The notes: a model not told the origin generated them from the sequence alone. A stretch of 7,821 bases of DNA from Oscillospiraceae bacterium (GCA_015063655.1 SVTU01000068.1:1-7821), one strand, 5' to 3'. Shown: positions 1 through 6,551, counted from the first letter of the stretch. Numbers and translations: made by a program.

Positions 1-171
1 AAGCTTGTCACCGAGGCAGGCGCCAACGTCATCGTGGCAGGCTCTGCCGTATTCAACGCCGCAAGACCTGCCGAGGTCATTGCCGATATGCTTGCCACCG
101 CCGAGCAATACCCCTTTGGCAGCGGTCTGCACGAGCGTCTTCCCAAGGGTGCGGTGAAAAAGAGAAATTGA
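1..171 (+). CDS. rpe: Ribulose-phosphate 3-epimerase, C-terminal fragment
   Basis: The 5' part lies outside the window; 56 codons and a TGA stop remain. Rpe interconverts D-ribulose 5-phosphate and D-xylulose 5-phosphate in the cytosolic pentose phosphate pathway. The visible peptide contains EAGANVIVAGSAVFNA, which matches the last phosphate-binding loop and helix of the Rpe TIM barrel (the family pattern is roughly GAN.LVAGSAVF). After the final helix (RPAEVIADMLATAEQ) there is a short tail ending GAVKKRN, somewhat longer than in many family members. The gene converges on the acyltransferase gene at 235-1503, with a hairpin terminator between. The family call is firm from the motif, although only about a quarter of the protein is visible and the catalytic residues lie upstream of the window. 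Confidence 0.88.
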   Translation, partial: KLVTEAGANVIVAGSAVFNAARPAEVIADMLATAEQYPFGSGLHERLPKGAVKKRN

Positions 172-173
172 AA

Positions 174-218
174 AAACACACAGAGGCTGTCGCAAATCGC
201 GACAGCCTCTGTGTGTTT
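174..218. terminator. Bidirectional intrinsic terminator between rpe and the acyltransferase gene
   Basis: A perfect 20-bp inverted repeat (arms 174-193 and 199-218, loop AAATC) lies between two convergent genes, 2 bases after the rpe stop and 16 bases before the stop of the minus-strand gene. Read on the minus strand, the hairpin is followed by six T residues, so it is a strong rho-independent terminator for the acyltransferase gene. On the plus strand the T run is only three, built into the arm, so termination of rpe would depend more on stem strength. Its core AGAGGCTGTC recurs in the hairpin at 7580-7621. Confidence 0.9.
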
Positions 219-234
219 GCAGACGATGGCACCG

Positions 235-1503
235 TCACCGTCTGACCTTGCGCAAAAGCGTCATTTTATACAATTCCTCGGCGGCAAGGCGTGTCTTGGT
301 AACCACGCCCTTTTGCTTGGGGAAGCAATAGAAGAGCGCATCGCGATTGCCGATGCCGATCATGTCCCCGATCTCATACCAAAAATAATCCGAATTAAGG
401 CCGTACGAGGCCTGGGGCTTTTGAGCATACACCACTCGGCCGTCATCCAGCGTTAAAACAAAGCCACTCGCGTCATGCACAAGGCGTCCGCCGCCCACCA
501 GGTACAAGGCCTTGTAATCCACCGTCATGCCGATATCCACCGCCGTGTCAAGCCCGTACGTTCCGTTTTCAAGCTCCTGCCGCACACAAGCACGCTCCCA
601 GCGATACCACGTGGGGATGTGAGGATATTCGGTCTTTCCGTCAAGGGCCTGCAGGCGTCCCAGAACATCCATACGGTACTGCTTACCGCAGGCGTGGCAG
701 GTCAGCAGCTCGCCCTTGCCCTCCATGTATCCTTCCGCCCCGCACGAGGCACACTTATACAAGATCCGCTCAAGTCCGTCTGCACGGAAGGACTCGGTGA
801 TCTGAATTTGGTTGTCGCTTTGCCACTGAAAGCTGTCAAAGGTAAAGGCATCATGAAGCCGAGCTTGGATCTCCTCGGCCGAAAGAGCATCAAGCTGATC
901 ACGGCGAACCAAGCAGCGCACGTCGGCGCTGACCTTGACACGTCGGTTTTGCAAGCCGTTGTAAAGCGGATCACGGGCAAACGCCCCGTACGTGGTGATC
1001 ATCACCACGGGAACCTTGAGAAGCTTGACAAGACCACCCAGATGGTCGGGCAGTGCGGTGGCACAGCCGTCCATGCTGTAGCCCGCCTCGGGATACATCA
1101 GCACGCTCATCTTCTTTTCGTCAAGTGCATATTTCATGTCACGGATCAGCGAAAGATCCGTCACGTATTTTTGTGTGGGAATACATCCGATCCTGCGCAT
1201 CAGCCACGACTTGCCTATCATACCGTCCGACGTGCAAACGATGCCGTACGGCTTGGGATACAAAATGCGGGAGGCGATCTTCAGATCAATAAAGCTGGAG
1301 TGATTCATCAAAATCAAGCACGGCTCATCGGGCATGCCGTCCTCGTCCATGCGGTAGGTAAAGCGGGTGCTGAGCATGTCGCCGATGCTCAACAGCCGAA
1401 TCAGGGTTCTGAACAGTATATTGGGACGAACGGGTCTTTGGTGCTTGGGGCGAGGCAATGCCATCACTTCATCATAGGTCTTGTTTACGGTTTTGATCTT
1501 CAT
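235..1503 (-). CDS. PlsC-like lysophospholipid acyltransferase with zinc ribbon and C-terminal extension
   Basis: A 422-residue protein. Residues about 60-210 resemble the PlsC/LPLAT acyltransferase fold: the HX4D motif is present as NHSSFID (H68, D73), and YPEAGYS (137-143, E139) stands where the family has a FPEGTRS-like acyl-acceptor motif. Such enzymes move an acyl chain to a lysophospholipid or related acceptor at the membrane face. After this domain comes a four-cysteine zinc ribbon (C251, C254, C269, C272), then about 140 residues that I do not recognise. Classical PlsC is about 200-250 residues, so the second half is an addition and the acceptor cannot be named. The start at 1503 is chosen because AAAGGAGGG lies 6 bases upstream; an in-frame ATG 12 codons earlier has no such site. 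It is divergent from the DUF378 gene and convergent with rpe. The acyltransferase fold is fairly certain; its substrate is not. Confidence 0.82.
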   Translation of the reverse strand: MKIKTVNKTYDEVMALPRPKHQRPVRPNILFRTLIRLLSIGDMLSTRFTYRMDEDGMPDEPCLILMNHSSFIDLKIASRILYPKPYGIVCTSDGMIGKSWLMRRIGCIPTQKYVTDLSLIRDMKYALDEKKMSVLMYPEAGYSMDGCATALPDHLGGLVKLLKVPVVMITTYGAFARDPLYNGLQNRRVKVSADVRCLVRRDQLDALSAEEIQARLHDAFTFDSFQWQSDNQIQITESFRADGLERILYKCASCGAEGYMEGKGELLTCHACGKQYRMDVLGRLQALDGKTEYPHIPTWYRWERACVRQELENGTYGLDTAVDIGMTVDYKALYLVGGGRLVHDASGFVLTLDDGRVVYAQKPQASYGLNSDYFWYEIGDMIGIGNRDALFYCFPKQKGVVTKTRLAAEELYKMTLLRKVRR

Positions 1504-1509
1504 ATCCGT

Positions 1510-1518
1510 CCCTCCTTT
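1510..1518 (-). promoter_or_regulatory. Ribosome binding site setting the acyltransferase start
   Basis: On the minus strand AAAGGAGGG stands 6 bases before the ATG at 1503. It falls inside the longer open frame that begins at 1539, which argues that the upstream in-frame ATG is not used. Confidence 0.85.
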
Positions 1519-1529
1519 CCTCTCCCTTA

Positions 1530-1558
1530 AGCATACCATATCTGATCAGACTTGTCAA
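1530..1558 (-). promoter_or_regulatory. Sigma-A-type promoter of the acyltransferase gene
   Basis: On the minus strand a perfect TTGACA (-35, 1553-1558) is separated by 17 bases from TATGCT (-10, 1530-1535; 4 of 6 consensus positions). The predicted start of transcription, near 1523, gives a leader of about 20 bases that contains the ribosome binding site. The promoter overlaps the coding start of the longer open frame, which supports the start at 1503. Confidence 0.7.
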
Positions 1559-1584
1559 GCAAAACCGCTCTTGTTTGACAAATA

Positions 1585-1611
1585 TTGCCATATTTTTTTC
1601 GACCATAAAAT
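1585..1611 (+). promoter_or_regulatory. Possible promoter of the DUF378 gene
   Basis: TTGCCA (1585-1590) and TAAAAT (1606-1611) each match five of six consensus positions, but the 15-base spacing is short. A perfect TTGACA at 1575-1580 also exists on this strand, but no good -10 lies 16-18 bases after it. The call is tentative. Confidence 0.3.
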
Positions 1612-1667
1612 ACCATGAGTAAGCTAAACGATACGCTCGAACAATAAGAAGGAACCTACGTGTTCAA

Positions 1668-1675
1668 AAAGGAGG
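1668..1675 (+). promoter_or_regulatory. Ribosome binding site setting the DUF378 start
   Basis: AAAGGAGG lies 8 bases before the ATG at 1684. An in-frame GTG at 1660 would place this site inside the coding region, so it is rejected as the start. Confidence 0.85.
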
Positions 1676-1683
1676 ATCATCGT

Positions 1684-1893
1684 ATGATCATAGATAGAAT
1701 TGCCCTGATCCTTACCATTCTCGGTGCCATCAATTGGGGAAGCATCGGCGTTTTCCAATTTGATATTGTGGGATGGATCTGCGGTGGCTCGGATACGGTG
1801 GCGGCACGCATTATTTTTGCCGTGGTCGCCTTGGCGGGACTGTGGTGTATCTCGCTTTTGTTCCGCTCCCGAGAGCGCATCGAGCGCGACTAA
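1684..1893 (+). CDS. DUF378 (YuzA-like) small membrane protein
   Basis: A 69-residue protein with two predicted membrane helices, about residues 4-26 (starting IDRIALILTILGAINWGSIG) and 40-60 (ARIIFAVVALAGLWC), followed by a charged tail RSRERIERD that probably lies in the cytoplasm. The ALxLTILGAINWGxxG segment and the short length are typical of the DUF378/YuzA family, whose biochemical role is not known. The start at 1684 is set by AAAGGAGG 8 bases upstream. It is transcribed away from the acyltransferase gene across a 180-base intergenic region and converges on the dehydrogenase fusion gene. It appears to be monocistronic. Divergence from a lipid-type acyltransferase hints at a membrane connection, but nothing in the sequence proves one. 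Confidence 0.85.
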   Translation: MIIDRIALILTILGAINWGSIGVFQFDIVGWICGGSDTVAARIIFAVVALAGLWCISLLFRSRERIERD

Positions 1894-1895
1894 AA

Positions 1896-1930
1896 AAAGA
1901 GGGCTAAATCCAAACGATTTAGCCCCCTTT
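1896..1930. terminator. Convergent terminator between the DUF378 and dehydrogenase fusion genes
   Basis: The arms are 1896-1910 and 1916-1930, with one A/C mismatch (1900 against 1926) and a CAAAC loop; the stem core is GGGCTAAATC/GATTTAGCCC. On the minus strand the hairpin runs into seven T residues, so it is a good rho-independent terminator for the fusion gene that ends at 1936. On the plus strand the trailing T run is only three. It begins 3 bases after the DUF378 stop and probably serves both genes. Confidence 0.85.
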
Positions 1931-1935
1931 GCTTA

Positions 1936-3666
1936 TCACAGTAGCCCCTTTTCCTTGAGGGAAGTCTCCAAGATCGATGCCGACACGGCCACAAGCTCGG
2001 CACACGGCCGTTTGTGATAATAAGCCGCCGTGCGTGCCTCGGGGCAAGGCCCGTCGGTGTGTGGCACGTCCTCCAAAAGCTCTCGGCAAATGATGCTGCC
2101 GTTCTCTGCACGGAAGGCATCGGCAAGCTGCCGTACCTCGGCATACACCCGCATTTTGGCTTCGCCGTCCTCAGCGCAGTCATAGCCGCACAACAGCCCC
2201 TCGATCATCAGCGCACCGCTCACAGCCCCACAGACCTCACGCATGCGACCCATGCCGCCGCCAAAGGGCGAGGCAAGGCGAAGCAGGGTAGTCTTCTCAA
2301 GGCCAACAAGATCGGCAAAGGCAAGCGCCACCGACTGTGCGCAGTTATAGCCCTCTTTAAAATAGCTGCGTGCCAGCTCTCCTCGTTTCGTATACACCGT
2401 CATGCCGTTTCCTTCTCCTATCCGAATAGCTCTGCGCAAGCGCATCAGCGTCAAACGATTACTTACCATGGGGGAATAGGCAAACACACGCTCTTTTTCC
2501 GTCTCGGGAACACCGAGATCGGAGAGCGTTTGCTTCATGCCCAGCTTGCGGTAGACGGGCAGCAATGCCTCGACTGTGGGAAGCTCGGCGATCACAGCCC
2601 TCATAGCAGGCCAGCAGGCGGCAATATGCTCCCCCGTCAAATAGCCGTAGGCATCCTCTCCCTTGCCCTTGATCACAAGCGGAGCGATCCGCTCGCCAAA
2701 CACCGAGATAAGCTCCTTCTCCGTCACGATGGGATAATCACCCCATCGAAGTGCAGGATCGCCCGCCATACGGTGGTATTCCGCCACCGCCAGCAGCATG
2801 CCCACACCCACCGACTCACCGTGCAGTGCCGTGGTGGGATAGTTGAGAGCAGGCGTGTGCATTTCGATCAGATGCGATATATGATGCTCAGCACCCGAGG
2901 CGCAACGGGAATGTCCCAACAGCTGCATGGCCATACCCGAGAGAAGCAGACCGCACATCAGATTGGCAAAGGCGTTCATATCTTTGCTCACAAGTCCGTC
3001 GGCACTCTCCAGCACCGCATCGGTTGCCTTTCGTGTCAGCTCGTAGATGCGCTCACATACGACCTCGCCCGTCAGAATATGCGACATGCGCCATTCGGCA
3101 AGGGCATTGTATTTTCCGATCATGTCGCCCACACCCGAGCAGGTCAGATAAAAGGGAGCGTTGGCGATCACGTTAAGATCAGCCACCACAAGACGGGGGG
3201 CAACGGTGGTGAGAGAATTCTTAAAGCCGTCAAAGGTCAGAGCCACCACCGAGGAGCAGAAGCCGTCGGCACTGGCTGCCGTGGGGACAGACACAAAGGG
3301 AATGCCGCGGCGAAAGGCACAAAAGCGGGTGATATCGTGAATGGTACCGCCGCCCACAGCGATCAGGTAATCGCATGCGCCAAGGTCAGACAAGGCCTGC
3401 TCTGCCAAGGCAACTGCATGATCGTCTCCGTGTAAGCCCTTGGCGGGCAGCACGATCTGCTCGGCACCGATGGGGGCGTAGGCCTTCGTCGCCTCATACG
3501 TATTGTCGTCAAAAATGGCAACGCCTCGACCCGAAAAGCCGTTCTCCGAAAGATAGGTGTCAAGCCGTCCTAAACAGCCTGCCTCCACAATGCACAGCTC
3601 GGTTTCGGCCTTATGTACCTTGCCGCAGGCACAAGCACCCTCGTACGTGCTTCCATACAATTTCAT
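1936..3666 (-). CDS. Fusion: sn-glycerol-1-phosphate dehydrogenase (AraM/EgsA-like) + C_GCAxxG_C_C redox domain
   Basis: One 576-residue open frame. Residues 1 to about 415 match the AraM/EgsA branch of the iron-type alcohol dehydrogenase superfamily, which reduces DHAP to sn-glycerol 1-phosphate with NAD(P)H. Visible are the nucleotide loop GGGTIHDI (105-112), VPTAASADGFCSS (127-139), and candidate metal ligands D181 (SGVGDMIGK), H261/H262 and H282 (LHGESVG). Residues about 422-576 match the C_GCAxxG_C_C putative redox-active family: GYNCAQSV (C442), FGGGMGR, VCGAVSGALM (C479), then C493, C497, C527 and C541. The start at 3666 has AAAAGGAG 7 bases upstream. The gene has its own promoter and follows rhaA by 120 bases. 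The junction carries an in-frame ATG (residue 422) with a Shine-Dalgarno, so two products, or two genes joined by a small indel, remain possible. Both family calls are good; coupling of the two functions is inference. Confidence 0.83.
   Translation of the reverse strand: MKLYGSTYEGACACGKVHKAETELCIVEAGCLGRLDTYLSENGFSGRGVAIFDDNTYEATKAYAPIGAEQIVLPAKGLHGDDHAVALAEQALSDLGACDYLIAVGGGTIHDITRFCAFRRGIPFVSVPTAASADGFCSSVVALTFDGFKNSLTTVAPRLVVADLNVIANAPFYLTCSGVGDMIGKYNALAEWRMSHILTGEVVCERIYELTRKATDAVLESADGLVSKDMNAFANLMCGLLLSGMAMQLLGHSRCASGAEHHISHLIEMHTPALNYPTTALHGESVGVGMLLAVAEYHRMAGDPALRWGDYPIVTEKELISVFGERIAPLVIKGKGEDAYGYLTGEHIAACWPAMRAVIAELPTVEALLPVYRKLGMKQTLSDLGVPETEKERVFAYSPMVSNRLTLMRLRRAIRIGEGNGMTVYTKRGELARSYFKEGYNCAQSVALAFADLVGLEKTTLLRLASPFGGGMGRMREVCGAVSGALMIEGLLCGYDCAEDGEAKMRVYAEVRQLADAFRAENGSIICRELLEDVPHTDGPCPEARTAAYYHKRPCAELVAVSASILETSLKEKGLL
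2401..2420 (-). promoter_or_regulatory. Internal Shine-Dalgarno and ATG at the fusion junction
   Basis: On the minus strand AGGAGAAGG (2411-2419) lies 7 bases before an in-frame ATG (2401-2403, codon 422 of the fusion). Translation from here would give a free-standing 155-residue C_GCAxxG_C_C protein, close to the usual size of that family. A TAG at 2418-2420 sits immediately before this site but in the +1 frame, so it does not end the dehydrogenase in the sequence as given. Confidence 0.6.
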
Positions 3667-3698
3667 ACCGTTTCTCCTTTTGTTTGAGGTTTCACCCC

Positions 3699-3727
3699 AT
3701 TATATCACATTTTGACCTGAGCGTAAA
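3699..3727 (-). promoter_or_regulatory. Promoter of the dehydrogenase fusion gene
   Basis: On the minus strand a perfect TATAAT (3699-3704) lies 17 bases after TTTACG (3722-3727; four of six matches to TTGACA). It is located in the 120-base gap after rhaA, so the fusion gene can be transcribed on its own. I see no convincing hairpin terminator after rhaA, so read-through from the rha promoter is also possible. Confidence 0.7.
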
Positions 3728-3786
3728 GAGCGTTGATGAATATTCTAAAAAGAAAGAGAAAGTTGCCCGCAATAGCAGAAAAACGA

Positions 3787-5031
3787 TCAGCGTCTCATGG
3801 ATAAGACCTCAGCCTCGTAGGACTCGACCTCCTCGTACCAATCGCTGCCGCGCACACCGCAGACACGGCAATATTCCTCCCAAACAGCACCCCAGGGAAG
3901 AGCCTTATACTCCTCCTCCAGCATCATCAGCTTGGTGAAGCTGCCCTCGTTCTGCAGCTGCTTTAGCTGCTCGTGAGGCGTGAGCATGGCAATGAGCAGC
4001 GCACGGCGGAAGGAGCGCAGACCGATGCTCCAGGCACCGATACGGTTGAGGCTTCCGTCGAAGTAATCAAGGGCGAGAGCAATGTCGCCGATGCGTCCGC
4101 TTGCCACGATCTCCTTGGCGATCTCCCGTGTTTCATCGTCCAGGCGCACCACGTGGTCACTGTCCCAGCGCACGGCACGGGTGACGTGAAGCGCCAGCTT
4201 TTTCGAGAGAAGCAGCATAGAGGAGATCTTATCCGAAACCATTTCGGTGGGGTGATAATGCCCGTTGTCCATCAGCGGCACGATGCCGCGGCTGAGGGCG
4301 TAGCCAAGCGTAAATTCCGCCGAGCCTGCCGTGTAGGACTCAAGGCCGATGCCGAACACCTTGGATTCAAGGCATACGTAGACCTTCTCTCGGTCATAGC
4401 CCGCACCGAGGATCTCATCGAGGGATTGCATGTAGCGGGCACGGGGACCGTGGCGGTCGGCGGGAATGTCCTTAAGACCGTCGGGAATCCAAATATTCAT
4501 CACACAGGGCATGCCCGTTTCATCGGCAAAATATTCGGCAATGCGCAGGCAGGCGATGCCGTGGCGTACCCAAAAGGCACGTATCTCCTCGTCGGGGCTT
4601 GTCAGCGTGTAGGCCGAGGCCTTGGGATGTGAGAAGAAGGTGGGGTTGAAATCAATGCCCATGCCCCGTGCCTTGGCAAAGGCGACCCAGGGGGCAAAGT
4701 GACGGGGAAGAAGAGCGTCTCTGTCGGCATACTCACCCTGCTCGAAAATGGCGTAGCAGGCGTGCAGATTGAGCTTATGGCATCCGCCGTTGAGGGAAAA
4801 GACCTTGTCAAGGTCCGCCATCAGCTCCTCGGGGGTGCGAGCCTTGCCGGGGTAGTTGCCCGTGACCTGAATACCACCCGTCAGAGCCCCCTCGTGGTCA
4901 AAGCCCGTTACGTCGTCGCCCTGCCAGCAGTGCAGGGAAATGGGAATCTCGCGAAGCTCCCGAATGACCTTGTCGGTATCGATACCGATGCTTGCGTAGG
5001 CCTCCTTGGCCAAAAGATATGACTGTTTCAT
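3787..5031 (-). CDS. rhaA: L-rhamnose isomerase
   Basis: A 414-residue cytosolic enzyme converting L-rhamnose to L-rhamnulose, the first step of phosphorylative rhamnose breakdown. Length agrees with Escherichia coli RhaA (419). The N-terminal ISLHCWQGDDVTGFD and the MDNGHYHPTE segment are diagnostic. All expected metal ligands are visible: E222, D255, H282 and D322 for one site, and H258, D290 and D292 for the other. They line up with the E. coli ligands, as I recall them, at a constant offset of 12. The start at 5031 has AAAAGGAG 8 bases upstream. It lies 18 bases after the rhaB stop, so the two genes are almost certainly cotranscribed in the order rhaB-rhaA from the promoter upstream of rhaB. 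Nothing suggests damage, and identification is very secure. Confidence 0.97.
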   Translation of the reverse strand: MKQSYLLAKEAYASIGIDTDKVIRELREIPISLHCWQGDDVTGFDHEGALTGGIQVTGNYPGKARTPEELMADLDKVFSLNGGCHKLNLHACYAIFEQGEYADRDALLPRHFAPWVAFAKARGMGIDFNPTFFSHPKASAYTLTSPDEEIRAFWVRHGIACLRIAEYFADETGMPCVMNIWIPDGLKDIPADRHGPRARYMQSLDEILGAGYDREKVYVCLESKVFGIGLESYTAGSAEFTLGYALSRGIVPLMDNGHYHPTEMVSDKISSMLLLSKKLALHVTRAVRWDSDHVVRLDDETREIAKEIVASGRIGDIALALDYFDGSLNRIGAWSIGLRSFRRALLIAMLTPHEQLKQLQNEGSFTKLMMLEEEYKALPWGAVWEEYCRVCGVRGSDWYEEVESYEAEVLSMRR

Positions 5032-5049
5032 GCTTTGTACTCCTTTTCA

Positions 5050-6453
5050 TTATGCTTGTGATGGGTCAACACGCTTGACGCCAAACGAGTCAAACACGCA
5101 CGTGCGTGCCTCGGCCACGGTGGCGAATACGCCCGTGGCGATCATTTGTGAGAGAATGTTGCCAAGAGCCGTGGCCTCTGTGGGACCCGTGTAGACGGGA
5201 ATGCCGCAGGCACGGGCGGTCAGCTCGTTGAGGTAGCCGTCCTTACTGCCGCCGCCGATGATGTGCAGGGCATCGGGCATTTGGCCCGTCATGCCTGCGA
5301 GCTCGTGCAGGGTGTCGGCGTAGCACTGTGCCAGTCCCGCATACACTACGGCAAGCACCTCACCGATGGGCATGCTTTCGTCGCCGCAGTGCGTGCGGAT
5401 CGCCCCGATCATGCTCTTGGGCATGAGGAAGGCGGGATCGTTGACGTTGAGGCGGTGGGCTGTGTTCTCATGCTCCTTGGCCATACGGCACAGATCGTCG
5501 AAGCTGTACGACGGGCCAAGCTCACGGCGAACCGACTGGATCAGCCAAAGCCCCATGATGTTCTTTAAGAAGCGGTAACGCTTGCCGTAACCGCCCTCGT
5601 TGGTGAAGTTACAGGCGCGAGCCTCGGGGGTGGCGATGGGAGCGGAGCTTTCCACGCCCATGAGCGACCACGTGCCCGAGCTGATGTAGGCGATATTGTC
5701 GGAGTTGGTTGGCACGGCCAGCACCGCCGAGCCTGTATCGTGCGAGGCGGGGTGCAGAACCTGCAGATCGTAGCCGATACGCTCCCTGATTTCGGGGCGA
5801 AGCGTGCCAACGCTCTGCCCGGGCAGGGAGAGCGTGCCAAACAGCTCCTCGGGGAGGCCGAGGCGGCGTATCAGCTCACGGTCCCAATCCTCGGTGGCGA
5901 GGTTGACGAGCTGTGCGGTGGTGGCGTTGGTATATTCCTGATGCTTAACGCCCGTCAGCACAAAATTGAGATAGTCGGGCATCATCAGAAGCGCGCGGGC
6001 CTTGCGCAGCTGCTCGGGGTGCTGACGCTGCAGGGCGAGAAGCTGATATACCGTGTTGTAGGGTTGCTTTTGAATGCCCGTGCGGGCGTAAAGCTCCTCT
6101 TCGGTGAGGGTTTGGCACAGCACGCTGTCCATGCCCTCTGTGCGGCTGTCTCGGTAGCCCACAGCGTTGCCGAGCAGACGGTCGTCTCCGTCCAGCAAAA
6201 CAAAGTCAACGCCCCACGTATCGATACCCATGTATGACGGGATCATACCCTTGGTAGCGCATTGCTTCATGCCCTCGATGACGTGGCTTGCCAGCGCCTC
6301 GTGATCCCAGCAAAGCGTGCCGTCTCTGTCCACAAGGCCGTTCGGGAAGCGGTAGACCTCCTCGGTGCAGAGTCTGCCGTCCTTGACCCACGCAAGGACG
6401 TGTCTGCCGCTGGAGGCGCCGATATCAACGGCGAGATAATATACGGTTTTCAT
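5050..6453 (-). CDS. rhaB: Rhamnulokinase
   Basis: A 467-residue kinase of the FGGY family that uses ATP to phosphorylate L-rhamnulose to L-rhamnulose 1-phosphate. The N-terminal phosphate loop is DIGASSGR (10-17), followed by GIDTWGVDF (76-84). HPASHDTGSAV places the likely catalytic base at D239. YISSGTWSLMG (256-266) and the C-terminal nucleotide-binding IIGGGSKDGYLNE (398-410) and GPTEATALGN complete the pattern; DIGASSGR and the ISSGTWSLMG/GGGSKD pair are characteristic of RhaB rather than xylulo- or glycerol kinase. The size is close to E. coli RhaB (489). The start at 6453 is supported by AAGGGAG 7 bases upstream. It is first in the minus-strand rha operon and divergent from the AraC-type regulator. 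Intact, with high confidence. Confidence 0.96.
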   Translation of the reverse strand: MKTVYYLAVDIGASSGRHVLAWVKDGRLCTEEVYRFPNGLVDRDGTLCWDHEALASHVIEGMKQCATKGMIPSYMGIDTWGVDFVLLDGDDRLLGNAVGYRDSRTEGMDSVLCQTLTEEELYARTGIQKQPYNTVYQLLALQRQHPEQLRKARALLMMPDYLNFVLTGVKHQEYTNATTAQLVNLATEDWDRELIRRLGLPEELFGTLSLPGQSVGTLRPEIRERIGYDLQVLHPASHDTGSAVLAVPTNSDNIAYISSGTWSLMGVESSAPIATPEARACNFTNEGGYGKRYRFLKNIMGLWLIQSVRRELGPSYSFDDLCRMAKEHENTAHRLNVNDPAFLMPKSMIGAIRTHCGDESMPIGEVLAVVYAGLAQCYADTLHELAGMTGQMPDALHIIGGGSKDGYLNELTARACGIPVYTGPTEATALGNILSQMIATGVFATVAEARTCVFDSFGVKRVDPSQA

Positions 6454-6500
6454 ATGGCTTCTCCCTTCTGTGCTAAAGCACCATGATGGCTTCTGTTTTT

Positions 6501-6529
6501 ATTGTATCACAGAAAGCCGTGGGCGAAAA
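6501..6529 (-). promoter_or_regulatory. Probable activator-dependent rhaB promoter
   Basis: On the minus strand TACAAT (6501-6506; five of six) could serve as -10, with transcription starting near 6494 and a leader of about 40 bases. At 17 bases upstream the hexamer is TTTTCG (6524-6529), a poor -35. A good -10 with a weak -35 is typical of promoters that need an AraC-family activator bound next to the -35. Confidence 0.5.
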
Positions 6530-6551
6530 GAACGAGATTTTACAAAAAAAG

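Noticed and set aside
475..1530. Plus-strand open frame (351 codons) opposite the acyltransferase
   Set aside because: It has no motifs, and the strand opposite it encodes clear HX4D and zinc-ribbon motifs with a good start and promoter.
2014..3435. Long plus-strand open frame (473 codons) opposite the dehydrogenase fusion
   Set aside because: The translation is rich in His, Gln, Arg and Gly with no recognisable motif and has no ribosome binding site. It is explained by codon bias of the real minus-strand gene, which leaves the opposite strand almost free of stops.
3728..3786. Intrinsic terminator after rhaA
   Set aside because: The minus strand has T-rich runs here, but the only pairing is a 4-bp TTGC/GCAA stem with a 2-base loop, too small to count as a terminator.
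6454..6494. ATGGCTTCT repeated at 6454-6462 and 6486-6494
   Set aside because: A 9-base repeat within the rhaB leader; one copy overlaps the ribosome binding site. It is too short and isolated to support a function.
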